DNA from: an uncultured Clostridia bacterium | GTDB lineage: Bacteria; Bacillota; Clostridia; Oscillospirales; Ruminococcaceae | Assembly: GCA_945867255.1 (NCBI GenBank) | Contig: CAMBHV010000114.1 | Span: forward strand, 1 to 5,547 | Direction of reading: 5' to 3' | DNA length: 5,547 bases | Part shown: positions 1-4,886 of the stretch, in pieces | Numbering within the stretch: position 1 is the first letter of the stretch | Layout of the letters: each line of letters opens with the position of its first letter | Program-made: the position numbers and the translations under genes | Notes under the pieces: generated by a model | What the model saw: only the letters and a program-made list of their open reading frames with translations | What the model was told of the DNA's origin: nothing | The model's database searches: none

Positions 1-1144
1 CCTTCATTTCTGCCGGGCCAAAGCCACGCGTAGTAACAGCAGGCGTGCCGATCCGCAGGCCAGAAGTAACGAACGGGGAAGCCGGATCATTCGGCACTGT
101 ATTTTTATTGGCCGTAATACGCACTTCGTCCAAACGGGCTTCCAGTTCCTTACCCGTTACCCCGGTGCCGCGCAGATCCACCGTCATCAGGTGGTTGTCT
201 GTTCCGCCACTGACAAGCGCCAGCCCCTCGCGCACAAGGGCATCCGCCAGCGCTTTGGCGTTTTCCACAATGCGCTGCTGATATTCTTTGAATTCCGGGC
301 GCAGCGCTTCCCCCAATGCCACGGCTTTCGCAGCGATAACATGCTCCAGAGGGCCGCCCTGTGTGCCGGGGAAAATAGCTTTGTCAATTGCCTTGGCGTA
401 CTCCTCTTTACAAAGGATCATACCCCCGCGCGGGCCGCGCAGTGTTTTATGCGTGGTTGTGGTAACAACGTCCGCATACGGCACAGGGCTGGGGTGCAAC
501 CCTGCCGCCACAAGGCCGGCGATATGCGCCATATCTACCATGAACAACGCGCCGTTTTCTTTGGCAATGCGGCCAATGCGCTCAAAGTCAATGGTGCGGG
601 CATAGGCCGACGCGCCCGCCACGATCAGTTTCGGATGATGCTGCGCCGCCTTGCGGGCAAGGTCTTCATAATCCAGATATCCGTTTTCATCCACACCGTA
701 TGGCACAAAATGATAGTTTTTGCCACTCATGTTCACAGGGCTGCCGTGCGTCAAATGTCCTCCGTTGGAAAGGTCCATGCCAAGCACGGTGTCGCCCACG
801 TTTAAAAGAGCAAAATATACTGCCAGGTTCGCCTGTGCGCCCGAATGGGGTTGCACATTGGCATGCTGCGCGCCAAAAAGCTGGCAGGCACGTTCTCTTG
901 CGATATTTTCCACTTCGTCCACCCAGGCACAACCGCCATAATAACGATGCGCAGGATATCCCTCGGCATACTTGTTCGTGAGCACACTGCCCATCGCAGC
1001 CATCACTGCCGGCGAGACTACGTTTTCGGAAGCGATCAGTTCGATGTTCTGACGCTGGCGGCAAAGTTCACCCTGCATGGCCTTTGCCACCTGCGGGTCG
1101 TGTTCGGCCACAAAGCCGATAGTGTCCATCATATCCGCGTACAT
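1..1144 (-). CDS. glyA: Serine hydroxymethyltransferase, 3' end cut by window edge
   Basis: This PLP enzyme interconverts serine and glycine with transfer of a one-carbon unit to tetrahydrofolate; it is cytosolic. I translated 381 codons from the minus strand with no stop before the window edge. The family is usually about 410-420 residues, so roughly 30 C-terminal residues lie outside. Visible landmarks are the N-terminal ELIASENVVSPAV block (residues 35-47), NKYAEGYPAHRYYGG (57-71), the HSGAQAN cofactor region (100-106), the DMAHIAGLVA block (204-213) and the lysine motif TTTTHKTLRGPRGG (228-241), in which K233 should form the Schiff base with PLP. TSGLRIGTPA follows at 360-369. The start is the ATG at 1144-1142: a GGAGG at 1155-1151 lies 6 nt upstream, whereas the in-frame ATG at 1150-1148 abuts the ribosome site. 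It is transcribed divergently from nth. Identification is secure. Confidence 0.98.
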   Translation of the reverse strand, partial: MYADMMDTIGFVAEHDPQVAKAMQGELCRQRQNIELIASENVVSPAVMAAMGSVLTNKYAEGYPAHRYYGGCAWVDEVENIARERACQLFGAQHANVQPHSGAQANLAVYFALLNVGDTVLGMDLSNGGHLTHGSPVNMSGKNYHFVPYGVDENGYLDYEDLARKAAQHHPKLIVAGASAYARTIDFERIGRIAKENGALFMVDMAHIAGLVAAGLHPSPVPYADVVTTTTHKTLRGPRGGMILCKEEYAKAIDKAIFPGTQGGPLEHVIAAKAVALGEALRPEFKEYQQRIVENAKALADALVREGLALVSGGTDNHLMTVDLRGTGVTGKELEARLDEVRITANKNTVPNDPASPFVTSGLRIGTPAVTTRGFGPAEMK

Positions 1145-1186
1145 GTGCATCCTCCATATCTTGTGGTTTTAGAAAACTTCCTCCCC

Positions 1187-1215
1187 AGTATACAACGAAA
1201 TACGGTTGTACACAA
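1187..1215 (-). promoter_or_regulatory. Promoter of glyA (sigma-A type)
   Basis: On the minus strand a -35 box TTGTGT (1215-1210) and a -10 box TATACT (1192-1187) are separated by exactly 17 nt. This predicts a transcript starting near 1180 and a leader of about 36 nt before the glyA ATG. The -35 overlaps that of the divergent nth promoter by two bases. Call is from box match and spacing only. Confidence 0.65.
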
Positions 1216-1217
1216 CC
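1204..1217. promoter_or_regulatory. Dyad over both divergent -35 boxes, possible operator
   Basis: GGTTGT-AC-ACAACC is a perfect 6-bp inverted repeat with a 2-bp centre, lying on the -35 boxes of both the glyA and nth promoters. A further TACAAC half-site lies at 1191-1196, overlapping the glyA -10 box, and forms a second inverted pair with GTTGTA at 1205-1210. A regulator bound here could occlude both promoters, but no regulator is identifiable, and part of the symmetry could simply come from two similar -35 boxes facing each other. Confidence 0.3.
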
Positions 1218-1234
1218 CCTGTTTGTGATATGAT
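1206..1234 (+). promoter_or_regulatory. Promoter of nth-azlCD (sigma-A type)
   Basis: A -35 box TTGTAC (1206-1211), a 17-nt spacer and a -10 box TATGAT (1229-1234) sit 37 nt before the nth ATG. The predicted start of transcription is near 1240-1242. A 7-bp GC hairpin (CTGCCGC 1239-1245 / GCGGCAG 1251-1257) lies at the predicted 5' end of the transcript, just before the ribosome site AGGGAGG (1256-1262). Depending on the exact start point its left arm may be partly missing from the RNA. Confidence 0.65.
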
Positions 1235-1270
1235 GGAGCTGCCGCCAGCAGCGGCAGGGAGGAACACTGC

Positions 1271-1921
1271 ATGAGAACAAAATCGGATACTCTGCGTATC
1301 GTGCAGAAATTGAAAGAAGAATACCCGCTGGCCGAATGTACACTGGATTATGCCAGCGCCTGGCAGTTGCTTGTCAGTGTGCGGCTTGCAGCACAATGCA
1401 CAGATGCCCGCGTGAACATTGTAACACAGGAACTGTTCGCCAAATATCCCACGCTGGAGGCATTGGCAGCCGCCGGGGCCGATAATATCGAGGCCATTGT
1501 GCGTCCATGCGGGCTGGGGCGTTCAAAGGCGCGGGACCTTGCCGCCATGAGCAACATGCTGCTGAATGAATTTGATGGTAAAGTTCCTCAGGCAATGGAG
1601 AATCTTCTGAAGTTGCCAGGTGTTGGGCGCAAAAGCGCCAACCTTGTGCGCGGAGATGTATTTGGCCTGCCTGCCGTTGTGGCAGACACGCACTGCATTC
1701 GCCTTTCCAACCGCCTGGGTTTTGTAAAGGATACCACCGATCCGGTGAAGGTTGAAAAAGCACTTGTAAAAGTGCTACCGCCTGAGGAATCAAACGATTT
1801 CTGCCATCGCTGCGTGCTGCACGGGCGTGCGGTATGCACTGCACGCAAAGCATATTGTGAGCGATGCTGCCTTGCACCACTATGCCCCACCGGGAAAAAG
1901 GCTCTCGCGGGCACAAATTGA
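1271..1921 (+). CDS. nth: Endonuclease III (DNA glycosylase/AP lyase)
   Basis: This base-excision repair enzyme removes oxidised pyrimidines from DNA and cleaves the abasic site by beta-elimination. The 216-residue product matches the usual length (about 210). The helix-hairpin-helix motif LPGVGRKSAN spans residues 115-124 and contains the catalytic lysine K121; the catalytic aspartate is D139 in VVADTHC. The C-terminal iron-sulphur cluster motif C-X6-C-X2-C-X5-C is intact at C189, C196, C199 and C205. The early LAAQCTD block (39-45) matches the family's LSAQATD. The start ATG has AGGGAGG (1256-1262) 8 nt upstream. The stop TGA (1919-1921) overlaps the beginning of the azlC ribosome site, so nth and azlC are almost certainly co-transcribed. 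The repair and transport functions have no obvious biochemical link. Confidence 0.97.
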   Translation: MRTKSDTLRIVQKLKEEYPLAECTLDYASAWQLLVSVRLAAQCTDARVNIVTQELFAKYPTLEALAAAGADNIEAIVRPCGLGRSKARDLAAMSNMLLNEFDGKVPQAMENLLKLPGVGRKSANLVRGDVFGLPAVVADTHCIRLSNRLGFVKDTTDPVKVEKALVKVLPPEESNDFCHRCVLHGRAVCTARKAYCERCCLAPLCPTGKKALAGTN

Positions 1922-1935
1922 AGGAGGCATACAAT

Positions 1936-2685
1936 TTGGAACTTCAGCAGACACCGGAGGGCCGAAGGCCCTCGGTGGAAAACAGTTTTCGCCATGGTTT
2001 TTCTGACGGTATTCCAATTGGCCTTGGTTATTTTTCCGTATCCATCGCATTTGGCATTTTATGCGCGGTGAATGGGATGGATGTGCGCACCACAGTGTTA
2101 ATCAGCATGACAAATCTCACCAGCGCCGGGCAACTTGCAGGGGCTGGTGTTATTTTCGGTGGAGGCACATTACTGGAAATGGCGCTGACGCAACTTATCA
2201 TTAATCTGCGTTATGCGCTGATGAGCATTTCGCTTTCTCAGAAGCTGCATAAAAGCGTGCACCTTTCGGACAGATTCTGGGTAAGTTTTTTCATGACAGA
2301 TGAGATCTTTGCGGTATCTGCCTCGAAACCTGGCGAAGTGGGCAAACGTTATTTCATGGGCGTTGCCGTGGCGCCGTATCTGGGCTGGGCACTTGGCACC
2401 CTGACGGGAGCAGTGGCAGGCGCCCTGCTTCCGCAAAGTGTGCAAAGCGCAATGGGCGTGGCGCTGTATGGTATGTTTATTGCCATTGTGGTGCCCGTTG
2501 CAAAAACGCACCGGCCTGTATTTTGGGCAGCGCTCCTCGCCGCAGCCCTCAGTTGCCTGATTCGGTTCGTACCATTGCTGCATGCACACATTTCATCTGG
2601 TTTTTCTATCATTCTGTGCACGGTATGCACAGCACTGGTGCTTGCCTGGCTGGCGCCCGTTCATGAGATGGAGGCTGCATCATGA
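1936..2685 (+). CDS. azlC: AzlC family branched-chain amino acid export protein, large subunit
   Basis: AzlC is the larger subunit of a two-component inner-membrane exporter of branched-chain amino acids and analogues (E. coli counterpart YgaZ). The 249-residue product is hydrophobic with several predicted membrane segments. It shows family features: the N-terminal GFSDGIPIGLGYFSVSIAFG (21-40), the polar motif NLRYALMSISLS (90-101), TDE at 121-123 and APYLGWALGT (146-155). I chose the TTG at 1936 because GAAGGAGG (1920-1927) precedes it by 8 nt. The in-frame ATG at 1864 lies inside nth and has no ribosome site. A GTG at 1975 is a weaker in-frame alternative. Codons 6-14 contain a strong palindrome that encodes the non-conserved stretch TPEGRRPS. 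The gene follows nth by 14 nt and overlaps azlD by 4 nt. Confidence 0.93.
   Translation: MELQQTPEGRRPSVENSFRHGFSDGIPIGLGYFSVSIAFGILCAVNGMDVRTTVLISMTNLTSAGQLAGAGVIFGGGTLLEMALTQLIINLRYALMSISLSQKLHKSVHLSDRFWVSFFMTDEIFAVSASKPGEVGKRYFMGVAVAPYLGWALGTLTGAVAGALLPQSVQSAMGVALYGMFIAIVVPVAKTHRPVFWAALLAAALSCLIRFVPLLHAHISSGFSIILCTVCTALVLAWLAPVHEMEAAS
1953..1976. repeat. Strong palindrome inside the azlC N-terminal codons
   Basis: GAGGGCC (1957-1963) and GGCCCTC (1967-1973) form a perfect 7-bp GC-rich stem with a GAA loop. With G1956 bulged, ACC (1953-1955) pairs with GGT (1974-1976), giving 10 bp. It starts 17 nt after the first base of the TTG start codon. It has no U-tract and is unlikely to terminate transcription. 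It may reduce ribosome movement at the start of azlC, or be a copy of a small dispersed palindromic element; neither can be shown from one copy. Confidence 0.6.
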
Positions 2686-2999
2686 CAACACGTATGCTTT
2701 GCTATATTGCTGTAATGGCCGGCACCACCTATTTGATCCGTGCGCTGCCCATGTTACTGGTGCGCGGTAAGATCAAAAGCCGTTTCGTGCAGAGTTTTCT
2801 ATACTATGTTCCTTATGCCGTGTTGGCCGCTATGACGGTGCCTGCTATTTTTGAAAGCACGGCCAGTGTGATATCTGCCGCAGCGGGTTTCTGTGCGGCT
2901 ATGGTGCTTGCTTACTGCGGCGCCGGGCTCTTACCTGTGGCGCTGGCCGCCTGCGGCGCTGTGTTCTGTGCCGAGTGGCTGCTGGGCATCTGGCGTTAA
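2682..2999 (+). CDS. azlD: AzlD family branched-chain amino acid export protein, small subunit
   Basis: AzlD is the small membrane partner of AzlC (E. coli counterpart YgaH); the two are thought to work as a complex. The product has 105 residues, the usual size, and three to four hydrophobic segments. Family hallmarks are TTYLIRALPMLL (15-26) and SFLYYVPYAVLAAMTVPAIF (38-57). The start ATG overlaps the azlC stop as ATGA (2682-2685), which indicates translational coupling and matched expression of the two subunits. It is the last gene of the nth-azlC-azlD unit; a strong terminator begins 17 nt after its stop. The order azlC then azlD is standard. Confidence 0.93.
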   Translation: MTTRMLCYIAVMAGTTYLIRALPMLLVRGKIKSRFVQSFLYYVPYAVLAAMTVPAIFESTASVISAAAGFCAAMVLAYCGAGLLPVALAACGAVFCAEWLLGIWR

Positions 3000-3015
3000 T
3001 ATTTCGCTGCAATTC

Positions 3016-3056
3016 ATACACGAGGGTTCTTTTTGAGAATCTTCGTGTATTTTTTT
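3016..3056 (+). terminator. Intrinsic terminator of nth-azlC-azlD
   Basis: A 15-bp stem (3016-3030 with 3036-3050) includes two G-U wobbles and closes on a 5-nt TTTTG loop. It is followed by a run of seven T (3050-3056). It sits directly after azlD and insulates the thiT promoter downstream. Confidence 0.92.
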
Positions 3057-3085
3057 GCCTGCAACATAGTATGCATCAATTCTTC

Positions 3086-3113
3086 TTGACAATGCCTGCG
3101 CGCTGCGTATAAT
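3086..3113 (+). promoter_or_regulatory. Promoter of the TPP riboswitch-thiT transcript
   Basis: TTGACA (3086-3091) and TATAAT (3108-3113) are both perfect consensus boxes, with a 16-nt spacer. The predicted transcript starts at about 3119-3121, just before the 5' strand of riboswitch helix P1. A strong constitutive promoter fits a gene whose control is exerted downstream by a riboswitch. Confidence 0.88.
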
Positions 3114-3125
3114 GATATCTGGACA

Positions 3126-3224
3126 TAAAAACAGGGGGGCCGAAAGGCTTAGATTTGGTTGCCGTACGCGGCGCCATAGACCCTTCTTACCTGATCCGGG
3201 TAATGCCGGCGTAGGGAGTTTTTG
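3126..3224 (+). ncRNA. TPP riboswitch aptamer (THI element)
   Basis: The aptamer binds thiamine pyrophosphate in the nascent mRNA and lowers expression of thiT when TPP is plentiful. P1 pairs AAAAAC (3127-3132) with GTTTTT (3218-3223). P2 pairs GGG near 3137-3139 with CCC (3181-3183). P3 is GCC-GAAA-GGC (3139-3148). An optional P3a stem closes on TACG (about 3156-3176, one bulged T). The pyrophosphate-sensor half is canonical: ACCTGATCCGGGTAATG (3189-3205) then CCGGCGTAGGGAG, with P5 as CCGG/CCGG. The pyrimidine-sensor CUGAGA reads CUUAGA here (3148-3153), a change in a normally near-invariant core base. P1 is entirely A-U apart from one C-G pair. Identity is secure from the second half, the layout and the thiT gene below. 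Confidence 0.95.
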
Positions 3225-3243
3225 CAATAACCCAGCAAAGCTC

Positions 3244-3289
3244 TGCGCGTCGTGCGGTTTTTGTGCCGCACGGCGCGTATTTTGTTTTT
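3244..3289 (+). terminator. Riboswitch expression-platform terminator
   Basis: CGCGTCGTGCGG (3246-3257) pairs with CCGCACGGCGCG (3266-3277) with one G-U wobble and an 8-nt TTTTTGTG loop; two more pairs extend the base. A T-rich tail TATTTTGTTTTTG (3278-3290) follows. The hairpin lies between the aptamer and thiT, as expected for transcription attenuation by TPP. The 5' arm can instead pair with the 3' strand of the aptamer, giving a candidate antiterminator (see findings). Confidence 0.85.
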
Positions 3290-3319
3290 GTGTCACATTA
3301 TTTGAAAGGGGCATTTCCC

Positions 3320-3964
3320 ATGACGACAAAAACACATCAAAAGACCCAGTGCCTTGTGGAAGGCGCGCTGATGATCGCGCTTGGCACCGTGCTCAGCTAT
3401 TTTCCCATCTATGAGCTGCCGCACGGCGGGTCCATCACATTCGTAAGCATGCTGCCTATCATTCTGATGAGCCTGCGCCATGGCCCGAAATGGGGCCTGT
3501 TCACCGCCTTTGTGCACAGCCTGATTCAGCTGTTCCTGGGCCTGAAGAACCTCACCTACTGCCAAACACTGGGCGCGCAGGTGGGCTGCGTGCTGCTGGA
3601 CTATGTGCTGGCCTTCACGGTGCTGGGACTGGCATGGTTTATTGCAAAGCCCTTCCCTGCCACCAGGGCATGGCGCGCCGCAGGGGCAGGCGTGAGCACC
3701 TTTGTCGTGTGCGTGCTGCGCTATGTATGCAGTGTACTTTCCGGCTATGTGGTGTGGAAAGATTACGACTATGCGTTTGAGTGGATGACAAACTTCGGCT
3801 GGGGCCAGGCCATTCAAAACATGGGAGAAAATGCGTTGTGCTGGCTGTACAGCGCTGTATACAACGCCACATATATGATTCCGGAAACCATCTTCACGGT
3901 GATAGCAGCCGTGGTATTGATGCTGGCTGCGCCCAAGCTGTTTGATTCCAAAGCAAAAATATAA
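3320..3964 (+). CDS. thiT: Thiamine-specific ECF transporter substrate-binding subunit
   Basis: ThiT (YuaJ) is the membrane S-component that binds thiamine and works with the shared ECF module (EcfT plus two ATPases, not encoded here) to import it. The 214-residue product is hydrophobic with about six membrane segments. Family signatures are LPHGGSITFVSMLPIILMSL (33-52), VLLDYVLAFTVLGLAW (91-106), RYVCSVLSGYVVW (134-146) and YSAVYNATYMIPE (177-189), the last containing the Tyr/Asn residues associated with ligand binding. In the RYxxHxxSG motif as I recall it, His is replaced by Ser (S138). The ATG at 3320 has AAAGGGG (3305-3311) 8 nt upstream. An in-frame GTG at 3263 lies inside the riboswitch terminator and is rejected. 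Expression is under the upstream TPP riboswitch, which independently supports a thiamine role. A terminator follows 34 nt after the stop. Confidence 0.95.
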   Translation: MTTKTHQKTQCLVEGALMIALGTVLSYFPIYELPHGGSITFVSMLPIILMSLRHGPKWGLFTAFVHSLIQLFLGLKNLTYCQTLGAQVGCVLLDYVLAFTVLGLAWFIAKPFPATRAWRAAGAGVSTFVVCVLRYVCSVLSGYVVWKDYDYAFEWMTNFGWGQAIQNMGENALCWLYSAVYNATYMIPETIFTVIAAVVLMLAAPKLFDSKAKI

Positions 3965-3975
3965 TGTTGAAATTA

Positions 3976-3996
3976 TTTTGTGCAAAATTCACAAAA
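3976..3996 (+). repeat. Small A/T-rich hairpin between thiT and its terminator
   Basis: TTTTGTG (3976-3982) and CACAAAA (3990-3996) form a 7-bp inverted repeat with a 7-nt loop, ending 2 nt before the terminator stem. It has no T-tract of its own. It may stabilise the mRNA 3' end or be incidental. Confidence 0.35.
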
Positions 3997-3998
3997 AC

Positions 3999-4037
3999 CA
4001 CGGTAGGAAGTTCTCTGGCTTCTTACCGTGTTTTTTT
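3999..4037 (+). terminator. Intrinsic terminator of thiT
   Basis: CACGGTAGGAAG (3999-4010) pairs with CTTCTTACCGTG (4019-4030) over 12 bp with one G-U wobble and an 8-nt loop. Seven consecutive T follow (4031-4037). This separates thiT from the next promoter. Confidence 0.95.
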
Positions 4038-4066
4038 GCGCCAGAACGGCCTCTTTGTGCTATGAT
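4036..4066 (+). promoter_or_regulatory. Probable extended -10 promoter of the kinase-like gene
   Basis: TATGAT (4061-4066) is directly preceded by TGC (4058-4060), forming an extended -10 element. The best -35 candidate, TTGCGC (4036-4041), matches only three of six bases at a long 19-nt spacing and overlaps the end of the thiT terminator tail. The predicted leader is about 60 nt. Confidence 0.55.
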
Positions 4067-4133
4067 AAAGGCAGAAACAGTGTGCTGTGGATATGTGCCC
4101 TGCCACTTTAGAGCCATCAAAGGAGGGTTTTGT

Positions 4134-4742
4134 ATGGCGCATCCTGTTATTTGCATTGGCCGCCAGTTCGGTTCCGGTGGGCGGGAGATTGGCCTCGCTG
4201 TATCTCAGAAAATGGGCATCCCTTTTTATGATAAAGAAATTTTGAAAAAGGCTTCACAAGACAGCGGCATCTCCCAGGAACTGTTTGAGCGTGCAGACGA
4301 ACGCCCCTCCTCCAGCTTCCTGTATACGCTCAGCATCGGCGCGGCCCCTGCGTTCGCAAGTTATGACGATTATCTGACAGACGACAAGCTGTTCGTGTTT
4401 CAATCCAACACCATCCGCGAACTTGCAAAGCAGGGCCCATGCGTGTTCATTGGCCGCTGCGCAGATTATGTGCTTCGCCAGCAGCCGGGCATGCTTAGTG
4501 TGTTCATTCATGCCCCATTGGAACAGCGCGTGCTGCGTGTAGCAAAACTTTATAATATTGATGAGGATAAGGCACGCGCCCGCATTCGCAAAACAGATAA
4601 GACACGCGCAAACTATTATAATTACTATGCCGATGGGGATTGGGGCCGTGCAGACCGATATGATATTGCACTGAACACCGGAAAGCTTCCCATCCCTATA
4701 GCGGCTCAGCTGCTTGTGGATGCGGCCGGACTAATGAAATAA
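4134..4742 (+). CDS. Cytidylate kinase-like P-loop protein (AAA_26 family)
   Basis: The 202-residue product belongs to the cytidylate-kinase-like family (Pfam AAA_26), widespread in clostridia. By homology it should bind a nucleotide and perhaps transfer phosphate, but the physiological substrate is not established. The phosphate-binding loop is GRQFGSGGREIG (9-20), in which Arg17 takes the place of the classic Walker A lysine; this variant is typical of the family. Other landmarks are FYDKEIL (31-37), FIGRCADYVL (105-114), RIRKTDKTRANYYNYY (150-165) and DWGRADRYDIALNTGKL (169-185). The ATG has AAAGGAGGG (4119-4127) 6 nt upstream; the longer open frame starting at 3942 runs through the thiT terminator and is rejected. 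It appears to be monocistronic, with its own promoter and terminator, so context gives no clue to its role. Confidence 0.88.
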   Translation: MAHPVICIGRQFGSGGREIGLAVSQKMGIPFYDKEILKKASQDSGISQELFERADERPSSSFLYTLSIGAAPAFASYDDYLTDDKLFVFQSNTIRELAKQGPCVFIGRCADYVLRQQPGMLSVFIHAPLEQRVLRVAKLYNIDEDKARARIRKTDKTRANYYNYYADGDWGRADRYDIALNTGKLPIPIAAQLLVDAAGLMK

Positions 4743-4759
4743 CCTATGTTACCTCCTCC

Positions 4760-4783
4760 GCTGCCGGCCCCCTCTCCGGCGGC
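4760..4783 (+). repeat. GC-rich hairpin upstream of the terminator
   Basis: GCTGCCGG (4760-4767) pairs with CCGGCGGC (4776-4783) with one G-U wobble and a C-rich 8-nt loop. No T-tract follows. It precedes the true terminator by 12 nt and may act as a 3'-end stabiliser. Confidence 0.5.
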
Positions 4784-4795
4784 ATCTCGAAACCC

Positions 4796-4824
4796 CCCCC
4801 GTGCATGATGCACGGGGGTGTTTT
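4796..4824 (+). terminator. Intrinsic terminator of the kinase-like gene
   Basis: CCCCCGTGCA (4796-4805) and TGCACGGGGG (4809-4818) form a perfect 10-bp stem with a TGA loop, followed by TGTTTTG. The C run before the stem is eight long (4793-4800). The T-tract is short but the stem is very strong. Confidence 0.88.
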
Positions 4825-4886
4825 GTATGGATTCGGCAGAGAACTGCAATGATAAGTGTAATGTTAACTGCCAATGGATGCACTTC

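Noticed and set aside
191..805. 204-residue plus-strand open frame
   Set aside because: It is the antisense shadow of glyA, whose minus-strand translation matches the family throughout.
1239..1257. GC hairpin before nth as a terminator or riboswitch
   Set aside because: There is no T-tract and the leader is too short to hold an aptamer; it straddles the predicted transcription start.
1864..1935. Upstream ATG extending azlC by 24 residues
   Set aside because: It lies inside nth, has no ribosome site and adds a non-family tail; the TTG at 1936 has an ideal GAAGGAGG 8 nt before it.
3263..3319. GTG start extending thiT by 19 residues
   Set aside because: The codon lies in the loop of the riboswitch terminator; the ATG at 3320 has a clear ribosome site.
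3293..3985. 230-residue minus-strand open frame
   Set aside because: It is antisense to thiT; the His/Gln/Ala-rich composition is typical of a shadow frame.
3942..4133. Longer open frame upstream of the kinase-like gene
   Set aside because: It runs through the thiT terminator and the promoter; the P-loop begins right after the ATG at 4134, which has AAAGGAGGG before it.
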